From contig NZ_CP162511.1 in NCBI RefSeq assembly GCF_040939305.1, positions 558,001 to 622,000 on the forward strand: a stretch of DNA of 64,000 nucleotides, written 5' to 3'. Shown here one piece after another: positions 16,393 through 24,181 of the stretch. The stretch is from Herbiconiux sp. A18JL235 (GTDB taxonomy: Bacteria > Actinomycetota > Actinomycetes > Actinomycetales > Microbacteriaceae). The notes under the pieces are model-generated. The model made no database searches and was not told the origin of the DNA. It saw only the letters and a program-made list of their open reading frames with translations. Made by a program: the position numbers and the translations under genes. Positions within the stretch are counted from its first letter, which is position 1, and each line of letters begins with the position of its first letter.

Positions 16393-17331
16393 TCAGCCTA
16401 CGGGGATGCGTTCGAGCGCCCCGCGCATCCGGATCAGCTCCTCGGCGTGAGCGTCGAGGCGCAGGTCTTCGGCCGAGTTCAGCGGGAGCGGGGCGACGGG
16501 TCTCGCGCCCTCGTCGCCGAGGTCGACGAAGATGCTCATGCACTGCGTCGTGAGTTGCAGCTCGTGCGGGGTGCGCGGCGAGCCCGAGCGCACCCGCACG
16601 GCGACGTGCATGCTGCGCTCGCCGGTGTGGATGAGTCGCGCGTCGACCTCGACGATGTCGCCGATGCGGATGGGGCGGAAGAAATGGATGCCGCCCGAGT
16701 AGACCGCCACCGCCGCCTCCGAGCTCCAGCTCGCGGCGCAGGCGTACGCGGTCTCGTCGATCCAGCGCATCACGGTGCCGCCGTGCGCGTTGCCGCCGTA
16801 GTTCGCGTCGGCCGGGGCGGCGAGGAAGCGGAACACCGTGCGCGGCGTGGTGCCGGCGTCGGAGTACTCCTGGGCGAGCATGGCGTCGCGGATGGCGCGC
16901 CGCGGGGCCAGGCGTTCCTCGGCGCGGTCGTGCAGCATCCGGTCGCCCTCGGTCGACGGGTGCCAGGTGGGCACCTCCTGCGGCCGGCCCTCGGCGTCGA
17001 CGGCGACGAACACGAGGAGACAGTGCGTGGCGGGCGTGAACTCGCGGCTGCGCACGTCGGAGGCGGCGACGGTGACGAGCACCTGCATGCTGGTGCGCCC
17101 GGTCTGGATGACGCGCGCCCGCGCCTCGATCATGTCGCCCGCGGCGATCGGCCGGGTGAAGTGCACGTTGCCGACGTACGCGGTGACGCAGTACGACGCG
17201 CTCCAGCCGACGGCGCAGGCGAAGCCCGCCTTGTCGATCCACTCGAGCACCCGACCGGCGGCGACGGTGAGCCCGCCCGCCGCGGTGTCTTGGGGTGCGG
17301 CGAGGAAGCGGAGGGTCACGCTGTCGTTCAT
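16393..17331 (-). CDS. Acyl-CoA thioesterase with tandem hotdog domains
   Basis: A 312-residue protein with two hotdog domains (about residues 1-125 and 160-290), as in BACH/YciA-type acyl-CoA hydrolases. Each repeat carries the family pattern: GRVLEWIDKAGFACA ... GNVHFTRPIAAGDMIE ... RTSMQVLVTV in the first, and GGTVMRWIDETAYACA ... GGIHFFRPIRIGDIVE ... RSMHVAVRV in the second. The first copy has AAGRVLEW where the second has AHGGTVMRW, so the catalytic Asn/His-Gly region is better kept in the second. It would release free fatty acids and CoA in the cytoplasm. It stands alone in a single-gene unit. Confidence 0.88.
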   Translation of the reverse strand: MNDSVTLRFLAAPQDTAAGGLTVAAGRVLEWIDKAGFACAVGWSASYCVTAYVGNVHFTRPIAAGDMIEARARVIQTGRTSMQVLVTVAASDVRSREFTPATHCLLVFVAVDAEGRPQEVPTWHPSTEGDRMLHDRAEERLAPRRAIRDAMLAQEYSDAGTTPRTVFRFLAAPADANYGGNAHGGTVMRWIDETAYACAASWSSEAAVAVYSGGIHFFRPIRIGDIVEVDARLIHTGERSMHVAVRVRSGSPRTPHELQLTTQCMSIFVDLGDEGARPVAPLPLNSAEDLRLDAHAEELIRMRGALERIPVG

Positions 17332-17458
17332 GTCCTCAGGATGCCAGCCGAGCGACGAGATTCAGGCCCCTTTTCCCATCGATCACCCCGGAAGATCGCC
17401 CGATCTTTCGCGGCTGTCAAGCCCCGCGCGGATGCGCACACCCACCCGGCCGCCGGAG

Positions 17459-17464
17459 TACGGT
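17459..17464 (+). promoter_or_regulatory. Leaderless-type -10 box (TACGGT) for the DUF72 gene
   Basis: TACGGT ends seven bases before the ATG at 17472, so transcription should start at or next to the start codon. No good Shine-Dalgarno sequence is present. Confidence 0.45.
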
Positions 17465-17471
17465 GACCGGC

Positions 17472-18194
17472 ATGATTCGGGTGGGTACCTCGGGCTGGAG
17501 CTACGACCATTGGAACGACGTCCTCTACCCCGCGGGCACGCTGTCGGCCGCCCGCCTCGAGCACTACGTGCGTCGCTTCGACACGGTGGAGCTCAACGCG
17601 AGCTTCTACCGCTGGCCGCGCGACGACGGCTTCCGCCGCTATCGTGAGCGGCTGCCGCAGGGCTTCCTGCTCTCGGTGAAGGCACCCCGTGGCCTCACCC
17701 ACGCCAAGCGACTGCTCGAACCCGAGACGTGGATCGGCAGGCTCACGAGCGGCTTGCACGAACTCGGCGACCGGCGCGGGATGCTGCTCGTGCAGCTGCC
17801 CCCGACGATGGTGCGCGACGACGCGCGGCTCGGGTACTTCCTCGCGGCGTTGCCCGGCTGGATGCGAGTCGCCGTCGAGTTCAGGCACCCCAGCTGGAAC
17901 GACGAGGCCGTGTTCCAGCTGCTCGAGCGCGCCGGAGCGTCGTACTGCGTGCTGAGCGGAGCCGGACTGCCGTGCGTGCTGCGCGCGACGAACGAGGTGG
18001 TCTATGTACGGATGCACGGGCCTGACCATGAACACCTCTACGGCGGCTCGTACTCCGACGACGACCTGCGATGGTGGGCCGACCGGGTGCGGGAGTGGGA
18101 GGGCGGCGGCCGCGAGGTGCTCGTCTACTTCAACAACGACGGCGAGGGCAACGCGGTACGCAATGCCGAGTCGCTGCTGCATCTTCTCCATTGA
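17472..18194 (+). CDS. DUF72 (YecE-like) protein
   Basis: A 240-residue TIM-barrel-like protein of the YecE/DUF72 family. It starts [19 protein letters not shown] and has the family blocks [54 protein letters not shown] and [16 protein letters not shown]. The conserved Glu, His, Arg and Asn residues suggest a catalytic barrel, but no reaction is established for the family. The ATG is supported by the leaderless-type -10 just upstream and by the family N-terminus. It precedes lipB on the same strand by 59 bases, but lipB has its own promoter. Confidence 0.9.
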   Translation: MIRVGTSGWSYDHWNDVLYPAGTLSAARLEHYVRRFDTVELNASFYRWPRDDGFRRYRERLPQGFLLSVKAPRGLTHAKRLLEPETWIGRLTSGLHELGDRRGMLLVQLPPTMVRDDARLGYFLAALPGWMRVAVEFRHPSWNDEAVFQLLERAGASYCVLSGAGLPCVLRATNEVVYVRMHGPDHEHLYGGSYSDDDLRWWADRVREWEGGGREVLVYFNNDGEGNAVRNAESLLHLLH

Positions 18195-18241
18195 CCCTAC
18201 GCCCGAGCGTTCTGCTATTTCTGTACCCAGACCAATTAACC

Positions 18242-18247
18242 TAGGCT
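18242..18247 (+). promoter_or_regulatory. Leaderless-type -10 box (TAGGCT) for lipB
   Basis: TAGGCT lies six bases before the lipB ATG at 18254, and no Shine-Dalgarno sequence is present. The lipBA message is therefore probably leaderless. Confidence 0.5.
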
Positions 18248-18253
18248 GGCGCT

Positions 18254-18934
18254 ATGACAGTGTTCGTCGACGAAGGAGTGGGGCGGCGGTTCGTGCCGTA
18301 TGCCGAGGGTCTCGCGCTGCAGTCACGGCTGCACGACGAGGTGACGGCGGGAGTGTCGCCTCCCACGGTCGTGCTGCTCGAGCACGAGCCCGTCTACACC
18401 GCGGGCAGGCGCACCGAGCCGTCGGAGAGGCCGGTCGACGGAACCCCCGTCGTCGACGTCGATCGCGGCGGCAAGATCACCTGGCACGGGCCGGGCCAGC
18501 TCGTGGGCTACCCGATCGTGCGGCTTCCCGACCCGATCGACGTGGTCGCCTACGTGCGCTCGCTCGAGGCCTTGCTGCTGGATGTCGTGGGGGCGTTCGG
18601 CATCGACGCGCACCGGGTGGAGGGGCGGTCGGGTATCTGGGTGACCGAAGGCGGCGGGGGTGGTGGCCGGGGCACTCGCCCACGCGAGAGCAAGCTCGGG
18701 GCGATCGGCATTCGCGTGGCGCAGGGCGTCACCACGCACGGCTTCGCCCTCAACTGCTCGAACTCCCTCGAGGCCTACGACGCCATCGTCGCGTGCGGCA
18801 TCAGGGATGCGGGGGTCACCACGATGAGCGAGGTGCTCGGCCGAAGGGTCGAGCCGGTCGACGTCGTGGCGGAGGTGCGGGCGCGATTCGTGGCCCCGGG
18901 CGCCGTGCGCGAGCTGGCGGAGGTCGCGCGATGA
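18254..18934 (+). CDS. lipB: Octanoyl-[acyl-carrier-protein]:protein N-octanoyltransferase
   Basis: A 226-residue LipB that moves an octanoyl group from ACP to the lipoyl domains of 2-oxoacid dehydrogenases and GcvH, the first step of lipoate synthesis. The signature [18 protein letters not shown] is present, as are catalytic Lys147 ([11 protein letters not shown]) and Cys181 (VACGI). A glycine-rich insert ([17 protein letters not shown]) precedes the lysine. The ATG is marked by a TAGGCT -10 box six bases upstream. The gene overlaps lipA by four bases (ATGA), a tight two-gene operon. Confidence 0.97.
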   Translation: MTVFVDEGVGRRFVPYAEGLALQSRLHDEVTAGVSPPTVVLLEHEPVYTAGRRTEPSERPVDGTPVVDVDRGGKITWHGPGQLVGYPIVRLPDPIDVVAYVRSLEALLLDVVGAFGIDAHRVEGRSGIWVTEGGGGGGRGTRPRESKLGAIGIRVAQGVTTHGFALNCSNSLEAYDAIVACGIRDAGVTTMSEVLGRRVEPVDVVAEVRARFVAPGAVRELAEVAR

Positions 18935-19983
18935 GCGGATGCGGGCCTGCGGGCGGTGCCGTGGCATCCGGTTCTCTGCTGGCGCCCGCGGCTCCGGCGC
19001 ACGCGCCGGGTGGGCGACGGATGCTGCGGCTCGAGGTGCGCAACGCCGAGACGCCGATCGAGAAGAAGCCGGAGTGGATCAAGACCAAGGCTCGCTTCGG
19101 CCCGGAATACCAGCACCTGCAGTCTCTCGTGAAGACCCAGGAGCTCCACACCGTGTGCCAGGAGGCGGGATGTCCCAACATCTTCGAGTGCTGGGAGGGC
19201 AAGGAGGCGACCTTCCTCATCGGCGGCTCGCAGTGCACGCGGCGTTGCGACTTCTGCCAGATCGACACAGGCAGGCCCGCCGACTACGACCGCGACGAAC
19301 CGCGCCGGGTGGCGGAATCGGTGCGGGCGATGGGTCTGCGTTACGCGACGGTGACCGGGGTCGCCCGCGACGACCTGCCCGACGAGGGGGCGTGGTTGCA
19401 CGCCGAGACCGTGCGGCGCATCCATGAACTGAACCCGGGCACGGGGGTGGAGATCCTCGCCACCGACTTCTCGGGCGACCCGGAGCTGCTCGCGGAGGTG
19501 TTCTCGTCGAGGCCCGAGGTGTTCGCCCACAACGTGGAGACGGTGCCGCGCATCTTCAAGCGCATCAGGCCGGCGTTCCGGTACGAGCGGTCGCTCGACG
19601 TCATCACGCAGGCGCGGGCGGCGGGGCTCATCACGAAGTCGAACCTCATCCTGGGCATGGGCGAGACGCGCGAGGAGGTGTCGCAGGCGCTCGCCGACCT
19701 GCACGGTGCCGGATGCGACATCATCACGGTCACCCAGTACCTGCGGCCGTCGCCGCGGCACCTGCCGGTGGCGTCGTGGGTGAAGCCGGAGGAGTTCGTC
19801 GAGATCAAGGAGGAGGCCGAGGAGATCGGGTTCCTCGGCGTGCTGGCGGGGCCGCTGGTGCGGTCGTCGTACCGGGCCGGGCGGCTCTGGGCGCAGTCGA
19901 TGCGGCGGAAGGGCCGGGAGATCCCGCCGGCGCTCGCGGGGCTGGGGGCCGGGGCCGAGGCGGGGTTCGCGCAAGCCGTGTGA
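18931..19983 (+). CDS. lipA: Lipoyl synthase
   Basis: A 350-residue radical-SAM enzyme that inserts two sulfurs into the protein-bound octanoyl chain. Auxiliary cluster cysteines are Cys76, Cys81 and Cys87 ([12 protein letters not shown]); the SAM cluster is Cys102, Cys106 and Cys109 (CTRRCDFC). The C-terminal RSSYRAG carries the serine ligand of the auxiliary cluster. The start at 18931 overlaps the lipB stop; it gives a 30-residue extension rich in Gly/Ala/Pro before [14 protein letters not shown], where many homologues begin, so an internal start at 19021 is possible. Function and pathway are certain. Confidence 0.97.
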   Translation: MSGCGPAGGAVASGSLLAPAAPAHAPGGRRMLRLEVRNAETPIEKKPEWIKTKARFGPEYQHLQSLVKTQELHTVCQEAGCPNIFECWEGKEATFLIGGSQCTRRCDFCQIDTGRPADYDRDEPRRVAESVRAMGLRYATVTGVARDDLPDEGAWLHAETVRRIHELNPGTGVEILATDFSGDPELLAEVFSSRPEVFAHNVETVPRIFKRIRPAFRYERSLDVITQARAAGLITKSNLILGMGETREEVSQALADLHGAGCDIITVTQYLRPSPRHLPVASWVKPEEFVEIKEEAEEIGFLGVLAGPLVRSSYRAGRLWAQSMRRKGREIPPALAGLGAGAEAGFAQAV

Positions 19984-20025
19984 GGGTCGGCGCGGCCTGC
20001 GCGAGCGTGCGTGCGTGCGCTGGCG

Positions 20026-20262
20026 TCAGCGTCTGCGGCGGCGGTCGCCCGGGGTGCGCCAGAGGCCGGGGTAGCGCAGTCGTGCGACCACCACCGCGAG
20101 GGCGAAGAGCCCGCCGAACAGCAGCAGGCCGGCAGGGTTGCCGTTCACCGCGGTGAACACGAGCGGCACCACGGCGAAGACCGCGAGCAGCGCCACGCCC
20201 ACCACGACGATCGCGACGACCAGCACGCGGGCGCTTCCGCCTCGGCCGGGATCGTCGCTCAT
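20026..20262 (-). CDS. Small membrane protein, 78 residues
   Basis: Not assigned to a named family. Two hydrophobic segments (VLVVAIVVVGVALLAVFAVVPLVF and AGLLLFGGLFALAVVVARL) follow a short acidic N-terminus, and the C-terminus is strongly basic (RYPGLWRTPGDRRRRR), suggesting a two-helix protein with both ends in the cytoplasm. The ATG at 20262 is preceded by ATGGAGGC, where the GGAGG is unusually close. It converges on lipA with 42 bases between stops. Confidence 0.6.
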   Translation of the reverse strand: MSDDPGRGGSARVLVVAIVVVGVALLAVFAVVPLVFTAVNGNPAGLLLFGGLFALAVVVARLRYPGLWRTPGDRRRRR

Positions 20263-20326
20263 GCCTCCATGTAACACCGCCGGCCCGCTCGGCGGTGCCT
20301 CGTGCACAGCTGCACCTCCGCGAGAG

Positions 20327-20335
20327 TTATCCACA
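20327..20335 (+). other. Perfect DnaA-box sequence (TTATCCACA)
   Basis: A single consensus DnaA 9-mer lies between two divergent small genes. No cluster of boxes, AT-rich unwinding region or dnaA/dnaN/gyrB genes are present, so it is not an origin. It could titrate DnaA, affect the gene at 20414, or be chance. Confidence 0.35.
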
Positions 20336-20413
20336 GATCCTCCTCGGTGGCACCTGACGCACCTCGGAAGTCTGTAGCTTCTCCGATCAGTCGAACCGGT
20401 CGAGAGGAGATAC

Positions 20414-20824
20414 ATGCACCAGGTGCTGGCGATGATGGTGGCCACCCTGTGCGCCCTGGGGGCGGGTGGTGCGGGGGCCGGTAGCCCCGGCGATGCGCCG
20501 TGGCCGCCGGCGCCGGTCGACGATCCCGATCCGGTGGTGGTGGAGGTGCCGGCCGGGTGGCCGGAGGCGGAGAAGACCGAGGCGTGGCGATGGGTCACGG
20601 TGCAGGGCGACACCCGCGCCTGTGGGCTCCGGCACGGGCTCGACTACCGATACGACGCGCCCTGGCCCGAGGGCTCCCCGCCCGCGGAGTGGCAGCCGCT
20701 GTTCGAGGCGCCGACCTGGCCGGCCCCGGTTCCCTCGCTCGTCACGGCCTGCTTCACCCGGGCGCTCGACCTCTCCGGCCGCCCGCCCGACCGGCGCGGC
20801 CTCGTGAAGGCTCTGGCGACATGA
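20414..20824 (+). CDS. Hypothetical secreted protein, 136 residues
   Basis: Not recognised. The N-terminus ([24 protein letters not shown]) looks like a short, weak signal peptide with little positive charge. The rest is Pro/Trp-rich ([35 protein letters not shown]) with two cysteines (ACGLRHG and TACFTRAL) that could form a disulfide if exported. GAGAGGAGATAC precedes the ATG, a good ribosome-binding site. No partner gene is evident. Codon pattern fits a real gene. Confidence 0.55.
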   Translation: MHQVLAMMVATLCALGAGGAGAGSPGDAPWPPAPVDDPDPVVVEVPAGWPEAEKTEAWRWVTVQGDTRACGLRHGLDYRYDAPWPEGSPPAEWQPLFEAPTWPAPVPSLVTACFTRALDLSGRPPDRRGLVKALAT

Positions 20825-20871
20825 GTGCCCGTGGTGCAGGGTGGGTGGCACGCGCCCACCGCCTCGCAGGT

Positions 20872-20915
20872 GCACACGCGCCCGCGCGGCGACGCGCACA
20901 CGCGCCCGCGCGGCG
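20872..20915. repeat. 24-bp-period direct repeat in noncoding DNA
   Basis: The 20-mer at 20872-20891 (ACACGCGCCCGCGCGGCG core) is repeated exactly at 20896-20915. It lies in the 199-base gap before the VOC gene and shows no promoter or reading frame worth calling. Confidence 0.6.
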
Positions 20916-20949
20916 GCGCCCGCACGCGTCCACGCGCACCTGCGCCGAG

Positions 20950-21012
20950 ACGACCCTGACGACACTGACGACACTGACGACCCCGACGACAACGACCACG
21001 ACGACCACGACA
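20950..21012. repeat. 9-bp tandem repeat upstream of the VOC gene
   Basis: Seven units based on ACGACACTG run in phase and end in the AAAGGAG ribosome-binding site of the gene at 21024. The repeat may form the untranslated leader. Units one to three are the best conserved. Confidence 0.7.
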
Positions 21013-21023
21013 AAGGAGCGACG

Positions 21024-21503
21024 ATGCAGCAGCGGGCAGACTTCCTCACCGTGTCCACCTCCGATCTCGATGCGGCACGCGCCTTCTACCGCGACGGGCT
21101 CGGCTGGCAGCCGCTGCTCGACGTGCCGGGCGAGATCCTGTTCTTCCAGATCGGCCACGGCCTCGTGCTCGGCCTGTTCGACGCGCACGCCTTCGACCGC
21201 GATCTCGAGGGCGACCCGACCGCACCCGAGAACGCCGCTCCGGTGCCGAACGCACCGGCGGCCCCTGCCGGCTTCACTCTCTCGCACAACGTCTCCTCTC
21301 CCGAGGAGGTCGACCAGGTCGTCGAGCGGATGCGCGCGGCCGGCGGCACCGTGCGCAAACCCCCGCAGACCGCCGCGTTCGGAGGTCGCCATGGGCACGT
21401 GCTCGATCCCAACGGTGTGCTGTGGGAGATCGCCCACAACCCCGGCTGGAGCGTCGACCCCGACGGCACGGTGCGGCTCGAGGCCGTGGAGTCCGCGGAG
21501 TAG
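21024..21503 (+). CDS. VOC-family (glyoxalase/bleomycin-resistance fold) protein
   Basis: A 159-residue protein with one vicinal-oxygen-chelate domain: [38 protein letters not shown], then [34 protein letters not shown] and [17 protein letters not shown]. The metal-binding glutamate in VLWEIAHNP is present. Members range from dioxygenases to antibiotic-binding and resistance proteins, so no substrate is proposed. AAAGGAG lies at 21012-21018, giving a clear start at 21024. It appears to be a single-gene unit with a repetitive leader. Confidence 0.88.
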   Translation: MQQRADFLTVSTSDLDAARAFYRDGLGWQPLLDVPGEILFFQIGHGLVLGLFDAHAFDRDLEGDPTAPENAAPVPNAPAAPAGFTLSHNVSSPEEVDQVVERMRAAGGTVRKPPQTAAFGGRHGHVLDPNGVLWEIAHNPGWSVDPDGTVRLEAVESAE

Positions 21504-21576
21504 AGCCGGGTTCGGCCCCAGGCCGACGTGCCGTGCGCATCCGTTCATCACCCGCGCTCACGCCCGGTCGCTCGGG

Positions 21577-21582
21577 TAGGCT
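21577..21582 (+). promoter_or_regulatory. -10 box (TAGGCT) just upstream of the YgiC-like gene
   Basis: TAGGCT lies nine bases before the ATG at 21592, without a Shine-Dalgarno sequence; a leaderless or nearly leaderless message is likely. Confidence 0.45.
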
Positions 21583-21591
21583 CACCGTGTC

Positions 21592-22857
21592 ATGCGCCGC
21601 ACCGAGATCTCACCGCGACCGAACTGGCGCGAACGCTGCGACGCCGTCGGGTTCACCTTCTACGACCTCGAGTCGGAGGGCGGGCGACCGTATTGGAGCG
21701 AAGCCGCCGCCTACGTGTTCGAGCCGCCCGAGATCGAGCTGCTCGAGCAGGCGACGACCGAGCTGTTCGCCCGCTGCATGGACGCCGTGGAGTTCGTCGT
21801 CCGCCAGGGCCGCTTCGACGAGTTCGGCATCCCCCCGCAGTTCCACGCTCTCGTGCGCGATTCGTGGGACGACGACGACCCCACCGTCTACGGCCGCTTC
21901 GACCTCGCCTACCACGACGGCCGCGCCCGGCCGGGCGACGCCCACCGCGCATCCGCCCCCACCGTCACCCTGCTGGAGTTCAACGCCGACACCCCCACCT
22001 CCCTCGTCGAGACCGCCGCCGCGCAGTGGCAGTGGCTCGAGGAGCAGAAGTCCCGGGGTGTGCTCCCCGAAGGCGCCGACCAGTTCAACGCCGTGCACGA
22101 GCTGCTCGTCGAGCAGTGGGAGCACATCCGCTCGGCCCGTTGGGGAGTCGCGCCCGGCACCCGTCTGCACCTGGCCTCCCTGCGAGACACCGGCGACGGC
22201 GAGCTCATCGTCGAAGACTTCGACACCGTCGCGTACATGGCCGAGACGGCGAAGGCCGCGGGCTTCGACCCGAAGCTCGTCTTCATGGAAGACCTCGCGT
22301 TCAGCATCGACCGCGGCGTCTTCCTCGACGCCGACGACGAAGAGGTGCACCGCATCTTCAAGCTGTACCCGTGGGAGTGGATGATCACCGAGCAGTTCGG
22401 AGCCTTCCTCCCCAACAGCCGCTTCGTCACGCGGTGGGTCGAACCGCCGTGGAAGCTCCTGCTCAGCAACAAGCAGCTGCTCGTGGTGCTCTGGGAGCTG
22501 TTCCCCGGGCATCCGAACCTCCTCCCGGCGTTCGCGTCACCGGATGCGCTGCCCGATCGACGAGCGGGCTACGTCGCCAAACCCCGCCTAGGCCGCGAGG
22601 GCGCGAACGTGCGTGTGATCGACGGTTCGGGCTCCGTCGTGGCGGAGAACGACGGCGGCTACGGCGAGGAGGGCTTCGTGTTCCAGGAACGCGCGCGCTT
22701 CACTCCGATCGACGGCAAGACCGCCGTGGTCGGCAGCTGGGTGGTCGGCGAGACCCCGGCCGGCGTCGACCTGCGCGAGACCGGCGGCCCCATCACGGGC
22801 GACCTCGCCGAGTTCGTGCCCCACCTCATCCTCCCGGCGGGAACGGAGACGATCTGA
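21592..22857 (+). CDS. Glutathionylspermidine-synthase-like ATP-grasp protein (YgiC/YjfC family)
   Basis: A 421-residue protein resembling the synthetase domain of glutathionylspermidine synthase, as in E. coli YgiC and YjfC. It begins RPNWRERCDAVGFTFYDLE and has LLEFNADTPTSLVETAAAQWQWLEE, KLYPWEWMITEQFG, PPWKLLLSNKQLLVVLWELFPGHPNLLPAF, YVAKPRLGREGANV and GYGEEGFVFQE, the ATP-grasp and Gsp-synthase signatures. Family members join a carboxylate to an amine using ATP; the natural peptide or amine substrate of YgiC-type proteins is not established. The stop overlaps the start of the YgiB-like gene by one base (TGATG), implying coupled translation. Family assignment is strong. Confidence 0.9.
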   Translation: MRRTEISPRPNWRERCDAVGFTFYDLESEGGRPYWSEAAAYVFEPPEIELLEQATTELFARCMDAVEFVVRQGRFDEFGIPPQFHALVRDSWDDDDPTVYGRFDLAYHDGRARPGDAHRASAPTVTLLEFNADTPTSLVETAAAQWQWLEEQKSRGVLPEGADQFNAVHELLVEQWEHIRSARWGVAPGTRLHLASLRDTGDGELIVEDFDTVAYMAETAKAAGFDPKLVFMEDLAFSIDRGVFLDADDEEVHRIFKLYPWEWMITEQFGAFLPNSRFVTRWVEPPWKLLLSNKQLLVVLWELFPGHPNLLPAFASPDALPDRRAGYVAKPRLGREGANVRVIDGSGSVVAENDGGYGEEGFVFQERARFTPIDGKTAVVGSWVVGETPAGVDLRETGGPITGDLAEFVPHLILPAGTETI

Positions 22858-23453
22858 TGGCAGCTCGTACCGGCAGACTCGAGCTGAGCGGCATCGGCGC
22901 GGCCCACCGCGCCCGAGCGCGTGCCGGGGGCGTCGGCCTCTCGCCCGCCGCGACGCGCGGAGTCGCCGTCGCCTCCATCGCCGGCGCGGTGCTCGCCCTC
23001 TCGGGGTGCACCCCGACCGAGGAGGGGATCGTGCTGGAAGGCGCCGACGGCCAGAAGTACGTGGTTCCCGACAGCGCCGAACGCCCGATGTACGACTCGA
23101 AGGAGGCCTGCATCGCCGATGTCACCGAGCAGATCGCCATCCTCGAGCGGCAGGGCGAGCAGATCGTCGACACACCGGAAGAGCTCTGCGAGCCCTCGAG
23201 CAACTACCCGAACGCGCACTACGGCCACGCCTGGCTCGGCCCCATCCTGTTCGCGGGGTCGCGCTGGGCCTCGCCGAACGTGGCCGGCTGGTCGAACGTG
23301 GCGTCGGGTGGGTTCGCGGCCCCCGGCTCGAAGCTGCAGAGCGACGTCGTGTCGCCCGCGCCCGCGGGTGCGCAGACCGGGGAGCGCGCGCCGCTGAAGA
23401 GCGGCTTCGGCTCGTCGGGCAAGTCGGGCTTCGGCTCCACCGTGGGCGGCTGA
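22857..23453 (+). CDS. YgiB-like (DUF1190-type) lipoprotein
   Basis: A 198-residue exported protein. A long Arg/Ala/Gly-rich n-region precedes a hydrophobic stretch and lipobox ALSGC (Cys51). After the cysteine come YDSKEACIADV and ELCEPSSNYPNAHYGHAWLGPILFAG, then a low-complexity tail ending LKSGFGSSGKSGFGSTVGG. Its two cysteines and Gly/Phe/Ser tail are reminiscent of E. coli YgiB, and the coupling to a YgiC-like gene supports that, although the order is reversed compared with ygiB-ygiC. The reading as a lipoprotein is well supported; the homology to YgiB is moderate by eye. Confidence 0.7.
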   Translation: MAARTGRLELSGIGAAHRARARAGGVGLSPAATRGVAVASIAGAVLALSGCTPTEEGIVLEGADGQKYVVPDSAERPMYDSKEACIADVTEQIAILERQGEQIVDTPEELCEPSSNYPNAHYGHAWLGPILFAGSRWASPNVAGWSNVASGGFAAPGSKLQSDVVSPAPAGAQTGERAPLKSGFGSSGKSGFGSTVGG

Positions 23454-23504
23454 GCGGATGCGCGGGCCCGCCACGATGTCGGTGGTGACCGCCAGGATGG
23501 GTGC

Positions 23505-24104
23505 ATGAGCGACGCCGACCGAGACGCCTTCGACCCCCACGACGGCACCTGCGGCTGGGCCAACGGCAGCCCGGCCATGCGCCGCTACCACGACGCGGAG
23601 TGGGGGGTGCCGAGTCGCGACGACCGCCATCTGTTCGAGATGCTGCTGCTCGAGGGGGCGCAGGCGGGCCTGTCGTGGGCGACGATCCTCGGTCGCCGTT
23701 CCGGCTACGCCGCCGCGTTCCACGACTTCGACGTCGATGCGGTGGCGACGATGGGCGACGACGAGCTAGAGCACCTCATGGCCGAGCCGGGAATCATCCG
23801 CAACCGCCTCAAGATCTTCGGCGCGCGCAAGAACGCGCTGGCCTTCCAACGGGTGCAGCAGGAGTTCGGCTCCTTCGCCGCCTACCTGTGGGGGTGGGCG
23901 CCGGGTGGTGAGCCGATCGTCGGCCATCCACGCGGCCTCGGCGACCTGCCGGCCACCACCGAGCTCTCCGACCGGCTGAGCAAAGACCTCAAGAAGCGCG
24001 GCTTCACCTTCGTCGGGTCGACGATCGTCTACGCGTACCTCCAGTCGACCGGGGTGGTCGACGACCATGTCGACACCTGCCCTCGCAAGGGAGTCGGGCG
24101 ATGA
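23505..24104 (+). CDS. tag: DNA-3-methyladenine glycosylase I
   Basis: A 199-residue Tag-type glycosylase that removes 3-methyladenine from alkylated DNA. It shows CGWANGSPAMRRYHDAEWGVPSRDDRHLFEMLLLEGAQAGLSWATIL, the typical opening with zinc-ligand Cys and His. GIIRNRLKIFGARKNALAF and the C-terminal KRGFTFVGSTIVYAYLQSTGVVDDHVDTC supply the remaining zinc His and Cys. The ATG lies six bases after CAGGAT, a one-mismatch version of the leaderless -10 seen elsewhere in the window. It is a single-gene unit. Confidence 0.95.
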   Translation: MSDADRDAFDPHDGTCGWANGSPAMRRYHDAEWGVPSRDDRHLFEMLLLEGAQAGLSWATILGRRSGYAAAFHDFDVDAVATMGDDELEHLMAEPGIIRNRLKIFGARKNALAFQRVQQEFGSFAAYLWGWAPGGEPIVGHPRGLGDLPATTELSDRLSKDLKKRGFTFVGSTIVYAYLQSTGVVDDHVDTCPRKGVGR

Positions 24105-24121
24105 CAAGCGCATCCGCCCGA

Positions 24122-24132
24122 TTGTCAGACAA
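24122..24132. promoter_or_regulatory. Palindrome TTGTCAGACAA upstream of the aminotransferase
   Basis: An 11-bp perfect palindrome (odd centre) about 38 bases before the aminotransferase -10 box. The form TTGTC-n-GACAA resembles operators of FadR-type GntR regulators. No such regulator is encoded nearby. Confidence 0.4.
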
Positions 24133-24169
24133 ACGCGCACGCCTCGCTGCCGGCGGGCACCTCGACGGA

Positions 24170-24175
24170 TAGGCT
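24170..24175 (+). promoter_or_regulatory. Leaderless-type -10 box (TAGGCT) for the aminotransferase gene
   Basis: TAGGCT lies six bases before the ATG at 24182 and there is no Shine-Dalgarno sequence. Confidence 0.5.
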
Positions 24176-24181
24176 CGGGTC

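Noticed and set aside
20327..20335. DnaA box as a sign of a replication origin
   Set aside because: There is only one box, with no AT-rich region and no dnaA, dnaN, parAB or gyrase genes around it.
20821..21579. Plus-strand frame with a Thr-rich repeat overlapping the VOC gene
   Set aside because: It is out of frame with the VOC domain; its Thr run is the translation of the 9-bp repeat and it has no ribosome-binding site.
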